From the NCBI RefSeq assembly GCF_020085105.1, contig NC_058045.1, positions 16,465,833-16,529,832 of the forward strand: DNA of 64,000 nucleotides, given 5' to 3'. The notes beneath the pieces are model-generated. The model made no database searches and was not told where the DNA came from. It worked only from the letters and a program-made list of their open reading frames with translations. Positions 48,388 through 62,159 of this stretch are shown piece by piece (positions within the stretch are counted from its first letter, which is position 1; every line of letters begins with the position of its first letter). The stretch comes from Siniperca chuatsi (lineage: Eukaryota; Chordata; Actinopteri; Centrarchiformes; Sinipercidae). The translations under genes and the position numbers were made by a program.

Positions 48388-50649
48388 CCGTAGTCACCAA
48401 ACGGGCAACATTACATCACCACAACACATCTAGCGGTTGCAGTGTGGCTGATCTCCTCCTGTCCTTGTGAGCATGGGCAGAAACATTTCTTCCGACGTCA
48501 CATCGCTGCACGTAATTTGCCTTCCCTCTGCTTTCCTTCCTACCAAAAGCGGTAATCGTTTTGTACAGTATGTTATTGTTACGTAGGTTAATGAGGATAC
48601 ATGCTTGACATCCAGCAAGAAAATAAGTGTGAAAGGGTGTGCTGTCTCTCACAACCAGTCAGTGGTGAAAGAAGTATTCCGAGCTTTTACTTAGGGAAAA
48701 GTAGCAATACATGTGTTCATCACTTTAATGTTGCAGCTGGTAAAGGTTGAGCTTCAACTACTTTATATACTGCTGGGTAGCTTAATCCGTAATAATCAGA
48801 GCTGCAACGATTCATCGATTAGCTGTCAACAATTAAATTAATTGCAAGCTATTTTGATAATCGATTAATCAGTTTGAGTCAAAATTCTCTGATTCCACAA
48901 TGGAAACAGAGTCCCAAAAGACGGTTTCGTAAAGTGTCTTTTTGCACTCGCACGTGTTCTGAAACTTAAGACCTATTTCAGTTAATCCCCATTTTATTCA
49001 TAGTCACCTTTATTTTGGAGTGAAACCTTTTATTTGAAAGCTTAGCATGTATAATTTAAGAAAGAAAAGTGTGCCAAAGTTGTGTTGGAAGTTGTTTATT
49101 AATTCACTCATTTTGTTCAAGCTGTGAAGACAAAAAACAACACATTACAGTCCAAACCATGACCTTTTGCTGTTTAAATTTCTAGCTACATTCTCCAGTT
49201 AATTTAATTTTATACTTACATTCTCAAGTTAATTTATCTTCAACCTCTTAATTTTTAGCTTTTTGTACTCCATGTCTAGTTTCTGGCTTTTAATGCCAGT
49301 GAGCAGTTGACGTTTGTTTACTGAACAGACATCCTGTGAAAGAAAATGTGTCAAATAGTAGCTGATTATGTATTTGATAACAGCAATATGAAGAGTTAAA
49401 TAATGAAACGTGCATATACATACAAGCATACATACACATACGTACATATATACATAGTAGGCTACATACATCCCTACGTACATACTATATGCATAGACAT
49501 ACACACACACACATACAAGACAAAATATATTATGTTCATTATAGGCTACATACCACTCTGGAAAATGTTTTTGTACTTAAGTTTAACTTGTTGCCACAAT
49601 CTTTTCTGGCTATTGAGGTGGCTCCTGAATGAATATGCCTATAGGTCAGAGAGGCTTCACACACCTCACAGAAGAGGCTAATTAACAGTAAATGCTGTGG
49701 CAGTGGCAGATTGGCTCTGGCTTTTGGAGGATCTCGCCTCCATCTTGACTTGAATGGCATATTGCACATACTTTTATATTGTATTGGCATAATTTTCACT
49801 ATTATAGTCTACCACAGTATGCATGGATGGATGTATGCATGCATGGAGGTATGTATGTAAGTGGAAGTTTGTATATGTATGCATATGTGGGGACATGTTT
49901 GTATATATCTGCCTTACAAATATTTATTTTCAGTCCGTACATATTTGTTTCAGATAATTTCTATCTTCTTTTTTAATTTCATATTTATTTTTTATTCTTT
50001 TTAAATCCTTAGTTTCTAGTATATTTTACTACAGGCTAGAGAGACAGCAAACTAAGATTTTCATTGCATTGATAACTTGTTTATTTCTGCATATGACAAT
50101 ACAGCCTTTGTATCCTTGTATGGTATCCTTGTATCCTGAACTCCTATCTAACCAAAATAAATTAAATGACACTGAACTGAAGTCTGTGTGTCTATTACTT
50201 CTCATGCAAAAGAGGTTATGCAACATTTGGATGTCATTTGTCTGTCTTTGATACAGTGTTTTCCAATAATGTATTATATGTAGCTGTTCAGTTTCATTTC
50301 TTATCACCAGTTAAATACACTACTGGACCTATATATTTCATTTAATGTTAGCTATTCTCAGTTGCTTTGCTCATGCCACAACCTGTGCACTATAACATTC
50401 TGAAACTATTCCTATGCACAGGGGCTAAATTAGCAATACTATACAATAATACAATACAATAACAAATTAGCATACTCTGCAAACAACTCAAATACATTGA
50501 CTGACCCATACATATCTATTTTGGCCTGTTTTAGATAATTGGGGATCCAAATAAAGAATAAAAAAGCATATATATTAATATATATATATATATATTAATA
50601 TATTAATGATGATCACTAAATAGCTAGTCAGATCCATAGTTATCAGCTC
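48388..50649. other. fbxo31 upstream region and intergenic repeats
   Basis: Immediately upstream of fbxo31 a GACGTCAC (CRE-like) site lies at about 48,493-48,500. At 48,799 begins a hAT-like MITE. 49,395-49,515 and 49,815-49,890 are CATA/ATGC-type low-complexity tracts. 50,568-50,605 is an AT microsatellite. No gene supported. Confidence 0.5.
48799..49095. mobile_element. hAT-like MITE, one end
   Basis: It begins CAGAGCTGCAACGATTCATC followed by GATTAGCTGTCAAC and 'ttttgataatcgattaatc', the canonical start of a common fish hAT MITE. The matching inverted terminus was not found, so it is truncated. Confidence 0.6.
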
Positions 50650-50722
50650 GGGCCAGTGGCGCAATGGATAACGCGTCTGACTACGGATCAGAAGATTCTA
50701 GGTTCGACTCCTGGCTGGCTCG
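50650..50722 (+). tRNA. tRNA-Arg (anticodon ACG)
   Basis: A complete 73-nt tRNA identical to the one at 30,428-30,500 but on the opposite strand. The anticodon loop is CTACGGA, with intact box A and box B. A TTTT terminator follows at about 50,727-50,730. No intron and no encoded CCA. Confidence 0.97.
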
Positions 50723-51300
50723 ATTCTTTTCCTGCATAAAGAAGAGTTGTCGACTGTTCCTTTGGATTGTTATGTATCTAAATGTATCTCCATTTAGTCT
50801 ATTTTAAGTTATTCTTTTTGATAAACGTAGTTTTTGTCCACAAACCGTGTGGCTGTTGGCAGTTAGTGATGCGGTGACTATTACCAGTGAAATAAATCCA
50901 CGACTCTGAGCCGTGAGATTCCAGGACATGTTGTAATGTTTTCTTATTTCTTTAGATTATTTTTTGGGGCATTTTTTCCTTTACTTGATAGTGACAGATG
51001 AAGAGGTAGACATGAAACGGGGAGAGAGAGGGTAACCGACGTTTTTGCGACCATGTGACATGCACTGTAGGCGTGCCTTGTAAACGGGGTTGACAGGTCT
51101 ATAGAAATCAGGTTTTTCTACTAAATGTTATCTTTTAAGTGGCAATTATACGGCTGTAGCATTATGTTACTAAATTATTATATTTTACTAAAACATATGT
51201 TATGTTTTTACACACATTTTACTTTACGATGGAATATTAGGTTTACTGGAATATCAAATACTGTAATTGTGGGATACTTTGAGCCAAACGTGGCAACCAC
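50723..51300. other. Intergenic between tRNA-Arg and fanci promoter
   Basis: No gene supported. An open frame at 51,125-51,382 overlaps the fanci promoter motifs and lacks any family resemblance. Confidence 0.5.
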
Positions 51301-51307
51301 GAAGCAA

Positions 51308-51335
51308 AACAGGAAGTGTGCGCTGGCGGGAAATT
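51308..51335 (+). promoter_or_regulatory. fanci promoter: ETS and E2F motifs
   Basis: CAGGAAGTG (ETS/GABP type) at 51,310-51,318 and TGGCGGGAAA (canonical E2F type) at 51,324-51,333 lie about 260 bp upstream of the fanci start codon. Such pairs are common in S-phase DNA-repair genes. Function is inferred. Confidence 0.5.
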
Positions 51336-51590
51336 CGTTACATAGTATGAAAGCGTTACCAAAGATACTTAACTTAGCTTGACTTTGCTTTTTTCCAGAT
51401 TAGTTCACTAAAATTAATTGGACTTCCAATATCAAATTTTACAAAACGATCGACAAGCAAGGGTAAATGTTTAATTTGTGCACTTAGTTTATCAAATTTA
51501 ACATTTAACTACAGTAACAACAAGCTTGCTGAGGTTGACAACAAACGGGGATTTCTTGCTATCTACGTTGACCAGCCACTCAGGTTGATC

Positions 51591-54500
51591 ATGAGGGCTG
51601 AAATGAATAAAATCGTCACACTGTCAGATGGAGACAGTACCGACGAACTTCAGAAGTACCTGTCCTCCCTTCCAAATGACCAGGTAACGCTAAATTATTT
51701 CGTCAACTTAGCCCACTACATTTCTAAATCTCTACAAAAAGGCAAAAGTCTTGTCGGATGTCTGAAATACTTCCCTGTCGGTTATCTGCTTTCTAGCTGA
51801 TCACTGTGATTACCACCGGCGCACTAAATGGTAAGAAGGTCGGTGCCATGATTAAAGGCATATTTAAAGGTAAGTACACAGTGTCAGCTAGTGTTAGTAC
51901 TTCAGTGGTGTTAAAGATTATAACACAGCTGTCAGGCTTACACTGTCATATCTCCAGTGGGAATTATTAATACACGTTTAAATGACCTGCATTGGTTTTA
52001 ATGTCGCACATGGTATCCTGTGCAGTAAAAGTAAAGTGTGTGCGCTTTTGTTTAGGCTCTCCACCCAGTTCCACTGAAGGGTCAAACCGCACACTTCTTG
52101 TTTATCAACACTGCATCCCTCTGTGCGAGTCCGGGGATCTTCAGGCTGATGTGGCTGCTGATATCATTGGACTGCTGATGCTGGAGGTAAAAAAAAGCCT
52201 GATTATGATGCTTTTCTAGAGTAACTATTTATACAAGACACCACCCCAAGTGACTTCTATTAATGAAAACGGCTCTTGTGTCAAAAGGCAGCAACAAGTA
52301 ATGACAGGTGTATAAAGTCATGTAATGTCTTGTAACTGCCAGGATTGTGGTTGTACTGGTCTTCAAATGCATTAGTCTTAAATAACAACCTGTCAACGCT
52401 AACGGCTGTTTTGAGCTCTCATCACTGCCTAATACTATCAGGATATGAGGATGTAAGACAATACGTCATCAACTTAATGCTAAAATATCTTCAGATGTAG
52501 AAATTATTACAAATCTAATGATTAAAACAACATTTCTTGGGGCTACTAGATTTTTCATATTGTGTTAAGTTTTTTTAATACAGCATCCTGTACTGAGTTG
52601 CTGTTCCATCAGTTTTAAACATGTCTTCACATATTGTGTTCTTTTCCTTTGTTCATATTTTCAGTACAGCACAGACGCATCTGTCTAATAACCATTTTGC
52701 CTCTTAAATGTTGTGCACAGACTCATACACTGCCTGGACCCTCTCTTGCACAACTGGCGTCTCTTTTTGTTGAAGCCATCAAGGTGGGAAAAATGGGCAG
52801 TGGGAAATCCCTGGAGCTATTTCCTACTGTGCTTACTGCCCTTTCAGCCTGTGAAGCTTTGTCTTATGGCAAAGGTAAGTGCAAATTACTAGCCCTGGTA
52901 TCTTTGTTATTTAATGTTGTATTAAATACATCAACCTCTTAATGGTGTTATCTACAAGGTGCAAATGTTAAGAGATGATGAATCTCTGTCTCTTGTGGTT
53001 GCTTTTTATCATAACTTTAGGGGAACTCAGTGGTGACGAATACAAGAAACAGCTGATCAACAGCCTCTGCTCCAGCAGGTGAGGGTGTCTCAGATTTGTG
53101 CAATTTTACATGGAGTTTAAGGAGTTCTTGACAGTGTTTTGCACAAGCATATATGATAACAGTGGCGCATCCACTCTCCTCACTGAGATGAAATATTTAA
53201 GGCCAAGCCATTAGATATGGAATATTAACAATATGGATGTTTGTATTTATCTATTCCTTTTTTGTGTTTGTTTCTTTCCCATGCAGATGGGACCCGCAAT
53301 GTGTTATCCACCTAACAACCATGTTCAGGTAACACTTTTTGAATATCAGACCATCATATCCTACAGAATGATACAAGTTTATTGCAGTACCTTGTCTTTT
53401 CCTTTTTTTATTACTTTCACAATGATATCGCAATGCCTCATTTTAGGGATGTGCCCCTGTCATCAGAGGAGCTGCGGTTTTTGGTGGATAAAGTACTGAG
53501 GATGTTCACCAAACTGGATCTGCAGGAGATCCCACCACTGGTTTATCAGCTGCTGCTTTTATCTGCAAAGGTGTGTGTGTAACATGTTGATTTTCAGCAA
53601 CAGGTAATCATGTTTTCCTCTTTCTTCTAATGATCTAAGTGCCTGCCCTGCACCATGTCTGTTAGGGTTGTAAGAAACAGGTCCTGGATGGAATCATCAG
53701 TTATTTTAAGGAGCAAGATGTTCGCCAGGAAGAAGAGCACAAACACGGAGAGTGAGTGGCTCATACAATGCGAGTGGCAGATACTGTATTCACTCTAAAT
53801 ATTACTGCCTACTTTCCATTTACTTGATTGTTGTTTTTGCTGTTTCTTCCTCAGGAGCCTGGATCTAGAGGTTCAGTCCATCCCACAGGACCAGTTAAGA
53901 CATGTGGAGGGCACCGCTATCCTCCACATAGTCTTTGCTATACGACTCGACCATGAACTCGGGAGAGAATTCCTTAAAAGTTTTAAGGTTATGTATTACT
54001 CTTCTGTCTGTTTTTGAAGTTATTTTTGATTACATTTGTAATGTAGAGTATGCCATAAATCCTGAGTTGCATTTCTGCAGACATCTTATGGGGACCTGTG
54101 CCCTTTCAGTGTCGCCCTGTTGCTCTCCGTGGCACGCATCCAGCGTTATGAAGAGCAGGTGAGAAATCTGTACTATTTTCCCTATACTCACTTATTTTAG
54201 TTTATCTTTTCTGTTCACTTATTTTTTCTCTCCTTTCCCTGGTTTGGGTAGGTGTTTGACCTATTGAAGGGGGCAATCGTCAAGAGCTTCAAGGATGAGC
54301 AGCTGCAGCAGGGCTCAAAGTTCCTGCAGGACCTCCTGCCTGGGCACTGCAGTGTGGCTCAGATGATACTGGACACAGTCAAAAACAGGTCAGAGCATCA
54401 AAACAATTAAACCTTTAACATAAGAACTATGTATGCCCTGATATGATTTTCTTGGCCAAAATGATAAGATATATTTTCATCAGCAGTTATCTGTGGTGGC

Positions 54501-57500
54501 CACCAGTTAAGTTTAGGTGGTCAAAAAAGACTTAAACACCAGGTGAACTGCTTGAGATTCACGTATGCAGATAGATTATTTTGAAAATGATTTAGTCTTA
54601 AAATGTAATTAAAACACAATGCTCAATTGACATGCACATATTTTAAGTTTTAACAAAATACCAGGTTACTCAGAAGTTAAAGTAAATGATCACTATGAGA
54701 AAACCAGGTTTAGAAAACTAGTATATTTTTCCCTATTTCTACACTCTCTTCTGTCTTTCCTGTGTTGCCAGTTAGTGACTGGCAAAGAGTAATAAAAAAT
54801 TGGTTGGGTGAAAATAAACCTGTGGCTGTGTGATGACCATTAAGATTTTTCTTTTTCCAGTAAGACATATAAAGTGAAGATACACCACATTATCATCTCA
54901 CATCTATCATGAACACAATATTTTCATGTGAATTCTACTCTTCCACCTGTGCAGTGTGTTCGGTTGGGATCATGTGACCCAGGGGCTGGTGCAGCTGGGC
55001 TTCTTCCTTATGGATACATTTGGACCCAAACCTGGACCATTTGGCAAGACCACAGAAGGGTCTTCTACCATAGCCCGGACCCCAGCTCAGCAGGCCTCTA
55101 AGCTGGGAGGACAGGTGCTCTTGCAGGGCTTTAAGGTAACATTTGTTTTTTATTTTCTAGAGTTATGACATTGTCAATGACTGATTATTGACTACATGTT
55201 TATACTGTATTTTCTCACTGGAGGATGTGTTCCTTCTGCAACAGATGCATGAGCCTATCAGAGGCGAGATACTGGAGCAGGTGTTGAATCGATTGGTCAC
55301 AAAGACAGCTTCACCTGTCAATCATTACTTAGGTAAAACAACATTTAGATATTAGTCCCAGCTTTCACATGTACACCAGTGTCAGGTCAGTCTAGAGACT
55401 AGATTTTGACTTTTTGTTATTTCTTTTTTGTTTTTTGTTTCTGTATCATCAGACCTTTTCTCTGACATTGTGGTCTCTGCTCCCATGATCCTCCTGGAGT
55501 CATCGTCCAAGGTGACAGAGACATTTGACCACCTGTCATTCCTGCCCTTGGCCACTGTTCAGGGTCTACTAAAAGCTGTCCAGGTACCTAAAAAGACACA
55601 CACACACTCACATTGTAGAAGTTTCCATTGTTTAATCATTATTCTCTGTTTAATCTCCAGCCCCTGCTCAAAGTCAGTATGTCCTTGAAAGATGCTTTGA
55701 TTCTAGTTCTCCGCAAAGCTATGTTTTCCAGGTGTGTACTGCTTTATTTACACTACTGTGTAGATAAAAAGAAAGGCAGTTTTAAAACCTCAAATAAAGA
55801 TACTTTCTTACACTGTTCTCCCCCACCCCATATGACTCTCTGCTAGCCAACTGGACGGCAGGAAGTCTGCAGTGACTGGCTTCTTGTTGCTGCTGAAGAA
55901 CTTCAAAGTGTTGGGCAGCTTGGCGTCGAGCCAGTGTAGCCAGGCAATCTCCTCTAGCCAGGTACATTGCCAGTTCGACTGTATGCGGTCTTTCCATAGA
56001 TGCATGTGCAACAAGGGTGCTGGAAAACATCTGCAGCTGCGGAAAATATGTGCAATTTTAACCTAATCTGTCTTATAGTAACCGTCTGCCTGAACCCCTG
56101 AATAGATCCAAGTGGATGTTCATTCTCGTTACAACTCTGCTGCCAATGAAGCGTTCTGTCTGGAGATCCTCAGCAGCCTACGTCGCTGCCTCGGCCAGCA
56201 GGCAGATGTGCGCCTCATGCTCTATGAGGTTAGAGGTCTCTTTTCTATGTCATGTTTATTAGTTGATTTAAGTTTTTGCTACATGCTGTTACAATTATTA
56301 TAACCATGATGGTCTTGATAAGCTTAGGAACCACTTCTTTTACTCCACCTTTAGCATCTTGTATACATATCTTTCAACTACAGACAAAATTCTAGAAGAA
56401 ACCCTTCAACATTTGTAGTATGATGCTTTTGTGATTAATCGGTGCAGCGGATAACATTTAGTGTGTGGAAAGACATGTTTTATATTGAGAAAACAATTTC
56501 TCACCTATTTCAGGGTTTCTATGATGTTCTCCGTCGCAACTCTCAACTTGCAAGCTCCATCATGCAGACCCTCTTCTCACAGGTATGTGTGTGTACTAAG
56601 TGCATACTGTGTTAGGTGTAATGGCCTCTTTGTCATGTTATCTATAACATGGAGAGCTGTATGTCATGTCTTTGTATCCTTAGCTGAAGCGGTGCTACGA
56701 GCCTGAACAAGACCTCCTGCCCCCGGTGAAACTGGAACCGTGCATCACAGCTCTGGGAGACCAAGTCTACCTCCAGGACCCACTGGTACTCTTGTCTGCA
56801 TTGTAGCATTTTTGTGACTGTGTTTTTGTTGCGTTAATGTCTGCTATAAATAGTGTTTGTTCCCTGTCAGGCCCATCTGGTGAGCTGTACTGTGCATTGC
56901 CTGCTGTGGCTGCAGAACATGCGGCGATCAGCCAACCCCAATGCTGACGACAGTGATGAGGAGGAGGAGGGATACCAGTCTGAACTACAGACAATCCTAG
57001 AGAGCATGACAAGACGCATGATCAAGAGTGAACTGGAGGACTTTGAACTGGTATGCATATCAGGACAGGAGCATATGCTGTAAAACTGTACACTGAACTA
57101 CACTGTATGGTTTTCAAAGGTCCGGCTCAGTCTTTAACTCCCCCACTCTCTGGTTAACAGCAGGAGGGACTTTCCCACGATCGGCATCAATAACATTTTA
57201 TTGGTCTTACTAATTATGTCTTAGTGACCTGCACATGGCTATAAGATGAGAAGTACTAACTGTTTGTAATTTTAATAACATTAGTAGTCTGGTTGAAGAA
57301 AATATGGGAGTCCTTGTGATGTGCACACAGGAAGCAAATAAGCATCTATCCCTAAGAATGAATTGATGAACATTTTCTTTTTGAGTTGTATATCAGCTGT
57401 ACTCTGTGTTCCTCACTTACAGTGTGCATGCTTGTCCCTACTCTTGCTAGTTATTAACATTGTGGCACTGGAAGCATCATCTTAAGCCATATACTGTCTG

Positions 57501-60500
57501 TTTGTTGATCAGGACAAGTCAGCTGAGTTTTCCATGGGATCCAGTGTTGGGGTGAAGAATAATATCTATGCTGTGCTGGTGATGGGAGTGTATGAGGTCC
57601 TAATGGAGTACAACTTCATCAAAGCCAACTACAGGTAACTACCACCTCTCTTTGTATGGTCGTGTATTGTGTAGCATAAATGTTGTTAAAGTGGGGAATT
57701 TTTTATTTGTGTACTTGTGTGTTGCAGTAAAAGCCGCTTCGAGGAGCTCATGGAGCTGTTCAGCCGCTACCAAAAGCTGTCTGAGATCCTGAAGGAGAAA
57801 TCCGGAAAGGGTCGAGCACCCTCACACAAGATCCCCCGCAGTTTACTCTCTTTGGGCTTCATATCAACTCTCCTCATTGTGCTCTTCAGGTAAATGCTTT
57901 CGGTGGCTATGTTTACATGGATTACTGTTACACTTACTGGTTCTGTCTGAATATAAAGGTCACATTAATTTAATTAAATCACAATATATACACCTGAAAA
58001 CGGCTTCTATAAATACTGTATTCATTCTTTTAGTTATTACATGTCTTGACTGGATTGTATGTTGTCTGCAATATTTGTAGCCAGTACAAAAATACTCTTT
58101 GTATAACATTTATTAAAATGAAAGTTACAAGTACTAAGCAAACTTGAAGAGCTAAGAGTTAGACATCCTATGTAAACGTCTTAACTGGTTTACAAAAATG
58201 TATGTTAAACGTGCATTGAATCAAGAGTAGTATTGACAACAGCAATACATTAAAAATAATTTCTAGAATTAAACATGACTGCATGTTTTTTTGCCTTTTT
58301 TTTTTTTGCTTTCAGAGACAGTACTCAGAGCAGAGAGGAGGCTCTCTCAGTGCTTCGCTCAAGTGGAGAATTTGTGCGTTATGCAGTAAGTGTGGCTGTA
58401 CAGAAGATCCAGCAGCTGGAGGAAACTGGACACACAGATGGCCCAGATGGACAGAACACAGACAGAACTTTCCGCTTCCTCTGTGACATGACAAGGTTGG
58501 AATCCCTTGGCCTAAATAACAACATTTTAGATAGACCGTGTTCATGGTTTTGTTTTCTATGACATTGTTTGACCAATGAGAGATCTGTCTTCGTATGATT
58601 GTCGCCCCAGTGTGCTGATGTGGCGTTACACCAACATCCCTAGCGTCGTGGAGGACACAGGGAGGAAGGAGAAGCGCTCCAGCCTGTCCCAGCTGTGTCT
58701 GGAAGGTCTGCTCAGGATCTTCACAACCTGCCAGCAGCGCTATCCAGACAGGATGGCCCAGCTCCTCTCCACCATTGGTCAGACACACACAGTTTTCAAA
58801 CTGCAAAAGCAGTGAATTTTAGGTTTTACACCTGAACAGTACACAGGAACACATCATTTTTTGTGTTCCTCATAGACATATCAGAGGACAATGCCGAGCC
58901 AGACGATGGCAGTGTTACAGAGATGAACTTATACATCCAACAGTTTCAGGTGCATCTATACTACTTATTTCCAAACATTTATTTTCTAATGGAAAAGTGT
59001 AAGTCATGCCTATCCATTGCTTGTCATTCTGATAGGATGTGTCAGGCTAAAACATTTTGTACCAGGAGTCATTTAATGTCCAATACAAACCTGTTTTAAT
59101 GTTTTAAATGGAGCGAGGACTGCTCCACCCCATCTGAGCATCTATGCTAAAATCCAATTTTATTTGCTTGTCAATAGAGGGCACTGTTCACACAGTTAAG
59201 TGGAGGTGAGGAAGAATTTAACAGCAAAGAGGCTCAGCTGCTGGTCAGCATCTTGAGTGTGCTCTCACGCCAGCTAAAGCCCTCCTCCCAACAGGTAGGT
59301 GTACTCTTAAGTGCACTTCATAGGACAAATTCTGTAGTTCCACTAACACACGTCTCAATCTACAGTTTGTTCAGATGATCACATGGGTTGTGAAAATCTG
59401 CAAGAAGACCAGTTTTGGTGAGTATCAGTTTACTTAATATGTGTGTCCATGTTAGGTACAGTAAGGTGTGTTCTGAGGTCTGTTTATTTCTCTCTTTCAG
59501 AGGATTCTGCTTTCTCCAAGGGCCTGCTCTCTCTTCTCTTCAACCTGCATGTTCTCTATAAGAGTCCTGTAAGCCTGTTGCTGGAGCTCTGCCAAGACAT
59601 CCACAGCCAACTGGGAGATATCGATCAGGTACACACAAATACACTTTAGTGTTCAGAGCACAAGCAATTTGGCATTAAACCTTAAAAATAATTGCAAGGC
59701 AGCAGTTCATACCAGCAAGTTTAGTGATTTAATTATGGCACACAGTGAATTAGTTTATTGTGTATATCTCAATTTTCAGTGTTAAAGGATTAGTAGATTT
59801 TGGCCATGTTAGAACATTTATTTATTCAAGTATGATGCCAGCTGTCGTCACCACATGACTAATACTTTTCAACAGTAATCCGCACTTATCATTTGGCCTT
59901 CGTTTTGCAGTACCAACAATACATTTATGACAGCAAATTGATGACAATAAGCTAGCAATTCAGCCAAAATTAACAGGCCACTTTTTGAATGAAGCTAGTT
60001 TTTTATTCTGCCTTTTCTTTCTGTGTGATCAGGATGTGGAAGTGGAAAAACAGTCACACTTTGCCATTGTCAACATGAAGACTGCAACAACAGCAGCAGT
60101 GAGTGTTGGTTCTTATAACTTCTCTTTGCGCAGTGTGCTCATCGTCTTCATCGTCACTTTAATCTCTTTCCCCAGCTACTGGTCCTGTCTCAGGTCGACA
60201 GAGTGCTTGATGAAGTGGACTGGCTGATTGCTAGAAAGAAAAGCCAGGCATCCTCTGACAAATCTGGCTCTGGTAAGAAGTCTTTTCACACTGATGCTCA
60301 GTTGGATTAATGGTAAGAGTTGAGAGGGGACAAGGGAGGAGATGCATCTCTGTCAGGGGATGGCACTAAAACTTCTGTGATGTTACATTCCTGATGTGTA
60401 GTTGAGGCCACCGAGACTGCGGGCCAGCAGGATCCAATAGAGAAAGCGGTGACGCTGCAGCTTGGGACTCTTTTGACGGCATTAAATGAGCTGGTCCAGA

Positions 60501-61994
60501 CGGCTCTGCTGCCTGGCACCTGCACCATTACACTGCTGAGAGAACTGACTCGCACATACACCATCCTCACCACCCTGGTCAAATATGTGCGTATTTGTCC
60601 ACTCTGTGATCTCAGTATGAATATAGTTTGTGAAGTTTGGCTAGTGTGACATTAATTTATTTTCTCCATGTGTCATTTTAGTACATCCAGGTGTGTGCCA
60701 GCCAGCACGGTGCACTGCCAGCACGCTTTGAGAAGCTGGTGAGTCTGAGGTATTGTTTCTCTGTTTGAATCTTCTAGTACTTCTGATGTCATGCTAATCT
60801 AGTATTTTCTGTGTAGGTCAAACTGTCTGGCTCCCACCTAACACCGCAGTGCTACTCTTTCATCACATACGCACAGGTACCGCTCAGTCCAGTTTTATAA
60901 ACTAGTCCCCGCCAAAGCTCCAGGTTTTCAGACAAATAATAATCTCTTATCATGACTGTGCTGTTTGAGTTTGTCAGTTATGGTTTCGACACAAGCAACT
61001 TCGGCTTAAAGAGGGAGTGTTGATGTTTTGAAAACAATGTGTTTTCTCTATTAAGAGTGGAGAATTTAGTGGTGGAGGTGCAGATGACAAGAAGAAAAAG
61101 AAAAGGAATGAAGTGAACATTGCTGCATCTGTAAGGACATTTATCTCCTATAATCATGTAATTTTAATGATTAATGTGATTGATTATAGCAACAATACAT
61201 TTAAATTTTCAGTTTTTCTTTATTATACCAACAAAAAACGTCTGACCCTCAAACAAATTGGTTTTGAATGAATCCATTCAGAATTAGTTTCTCGATTTTT
61301 CTCTTGGTAGTCCAAACTTCTGCGTGAGACAAAGGCCATCCCTAACTTGATCTTCAGCATTGAGCAGTATGAGAAATACCTCATCACACTCTCAAAGAAA
61401 TCAAAGGTATGTGTGAACTGGATTGCTTGAGACAGTTGACAAAATATGATTCTCAATTGCCAGATTATAAAGAAACAGAACATTGAGCAAAACACAGAAA
61501 GCTCCCTGAACACCGTCATCAGTTAGGCCACTCATATGCAGTGTTGCACCAACATCTGTGTGTATGTTTGTGCAGGTAAATCTGATGCAGTACATGAAGC
61601 TGAGCACCTCAAGAGATTTCCGTATCAACCTTGCTACTCTGGACGCAGCCTTGCAGGAGCAGGGCGACAGTCAGGAGGTGAGTGCAATCTCATACTGTAA
61701 CTAGCAGCTCCAAAGGTCCACGCTGTCTTTCCTTACACATTCAGAGTGCAATTGTTTTTTTTTTATTCTTGATTACATAAGCAGTTTTTTTACTATGCCG
61801 ATTTAGCTAATTGTTGAAATGCTTTTCCATGTGTGATGTGTTTTGAACATTTAATTTTATTGAACACTCTATTCCAGCAGGCTTCTGCTGGCTGAGATCT
61901 CAGTGTCTGTTTCTTCTTCCATTCCTTTCAGACCACAGAGTCACAGGACGCAGAGGAGACACATGAACCCAAACAGAAGAAGAGAAAACAGTGA
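51591..61994 (+). CDS. fanci: Fanconi anemia group I protein (FANCI), complete, 37 coding exons
   Basis: FANCI pairs with FANCD2 and is mono-ubiquitinated by the Fanconi core complex at DNA interstrand crosslinks. Coding exons start at 51591, 51797, 52056, 52721, 53021, 53287, 53447, 53666, 53855, 54081, 54252, 54955, 55245, 55453, 55661, 55847, 56106, 56514, 56684, 56871, 57513, 57728, 58316, 58611, 58876, 59178, 59366, 59501, 60033, 60176, 60402, 60682, 60817, 61056, 61311, 61576 and 61932-61994. All phases agree; 1323 aa against 1328 in human. The ubiquitin-acceptor lysine falls at Lys522 in LVLRKAMF (codon 55,715-55,717; human Lys523). The S/TQ cluster [12 protein letters not shown] follows in exon 16, and an acidic loop DDSDEEEEG in exon 20. 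The basic tail KQKKRKQ is a likely nuclear signal. In-frame Met at 51,603 aligns better with human Met1, so the true start could be there. ETS/E2F motifs lie upstream. Confidence 0.97.
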
Positions 61995-62000
61995 GCTAAG

Positions 62001-62042
62001 ACTCCTGTGTGTGTGTGTGTCTGTGTGTGAGAGAGATACACA
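62001..62042. repeat. TG/GA microsatellite in fanci 3'UTR
   Basis: An imperfect run of TG units with a GA/CA end, right after the stop codon. Confidence 0.85.
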
Positions 62043-62159
62043 CATCTCCAAATTCCTCACTGATCTTCAACTTTGACCAGCTGCTGAATGGCCTCGTGGC
62101 AGAGGTGTGTTTGAACTGCTGTTCTGAATAACAGTAGCTTGACCCACAAAGTGCTATCT

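Noticed and set aside
49395-49515. Apparent short repeated units suggestive of an array
   Set aside because: It is degenerate CATA/ACAT low-complexity sequence without repeat-spacer structure, so not CRISPR-like.
49539-49799. 86-codon minus-strand open frame with a Cys/His-containing segment
   Set aside because: The Cys and His spacing fits no known zinc finger, and there is no promoter or splice support.
58312-58806. 164-codon minus-strand open frame
   Set aside because: Antisense to fanci exons at 58,316-58,495 and 58,611-58,777; it resembles nothing.
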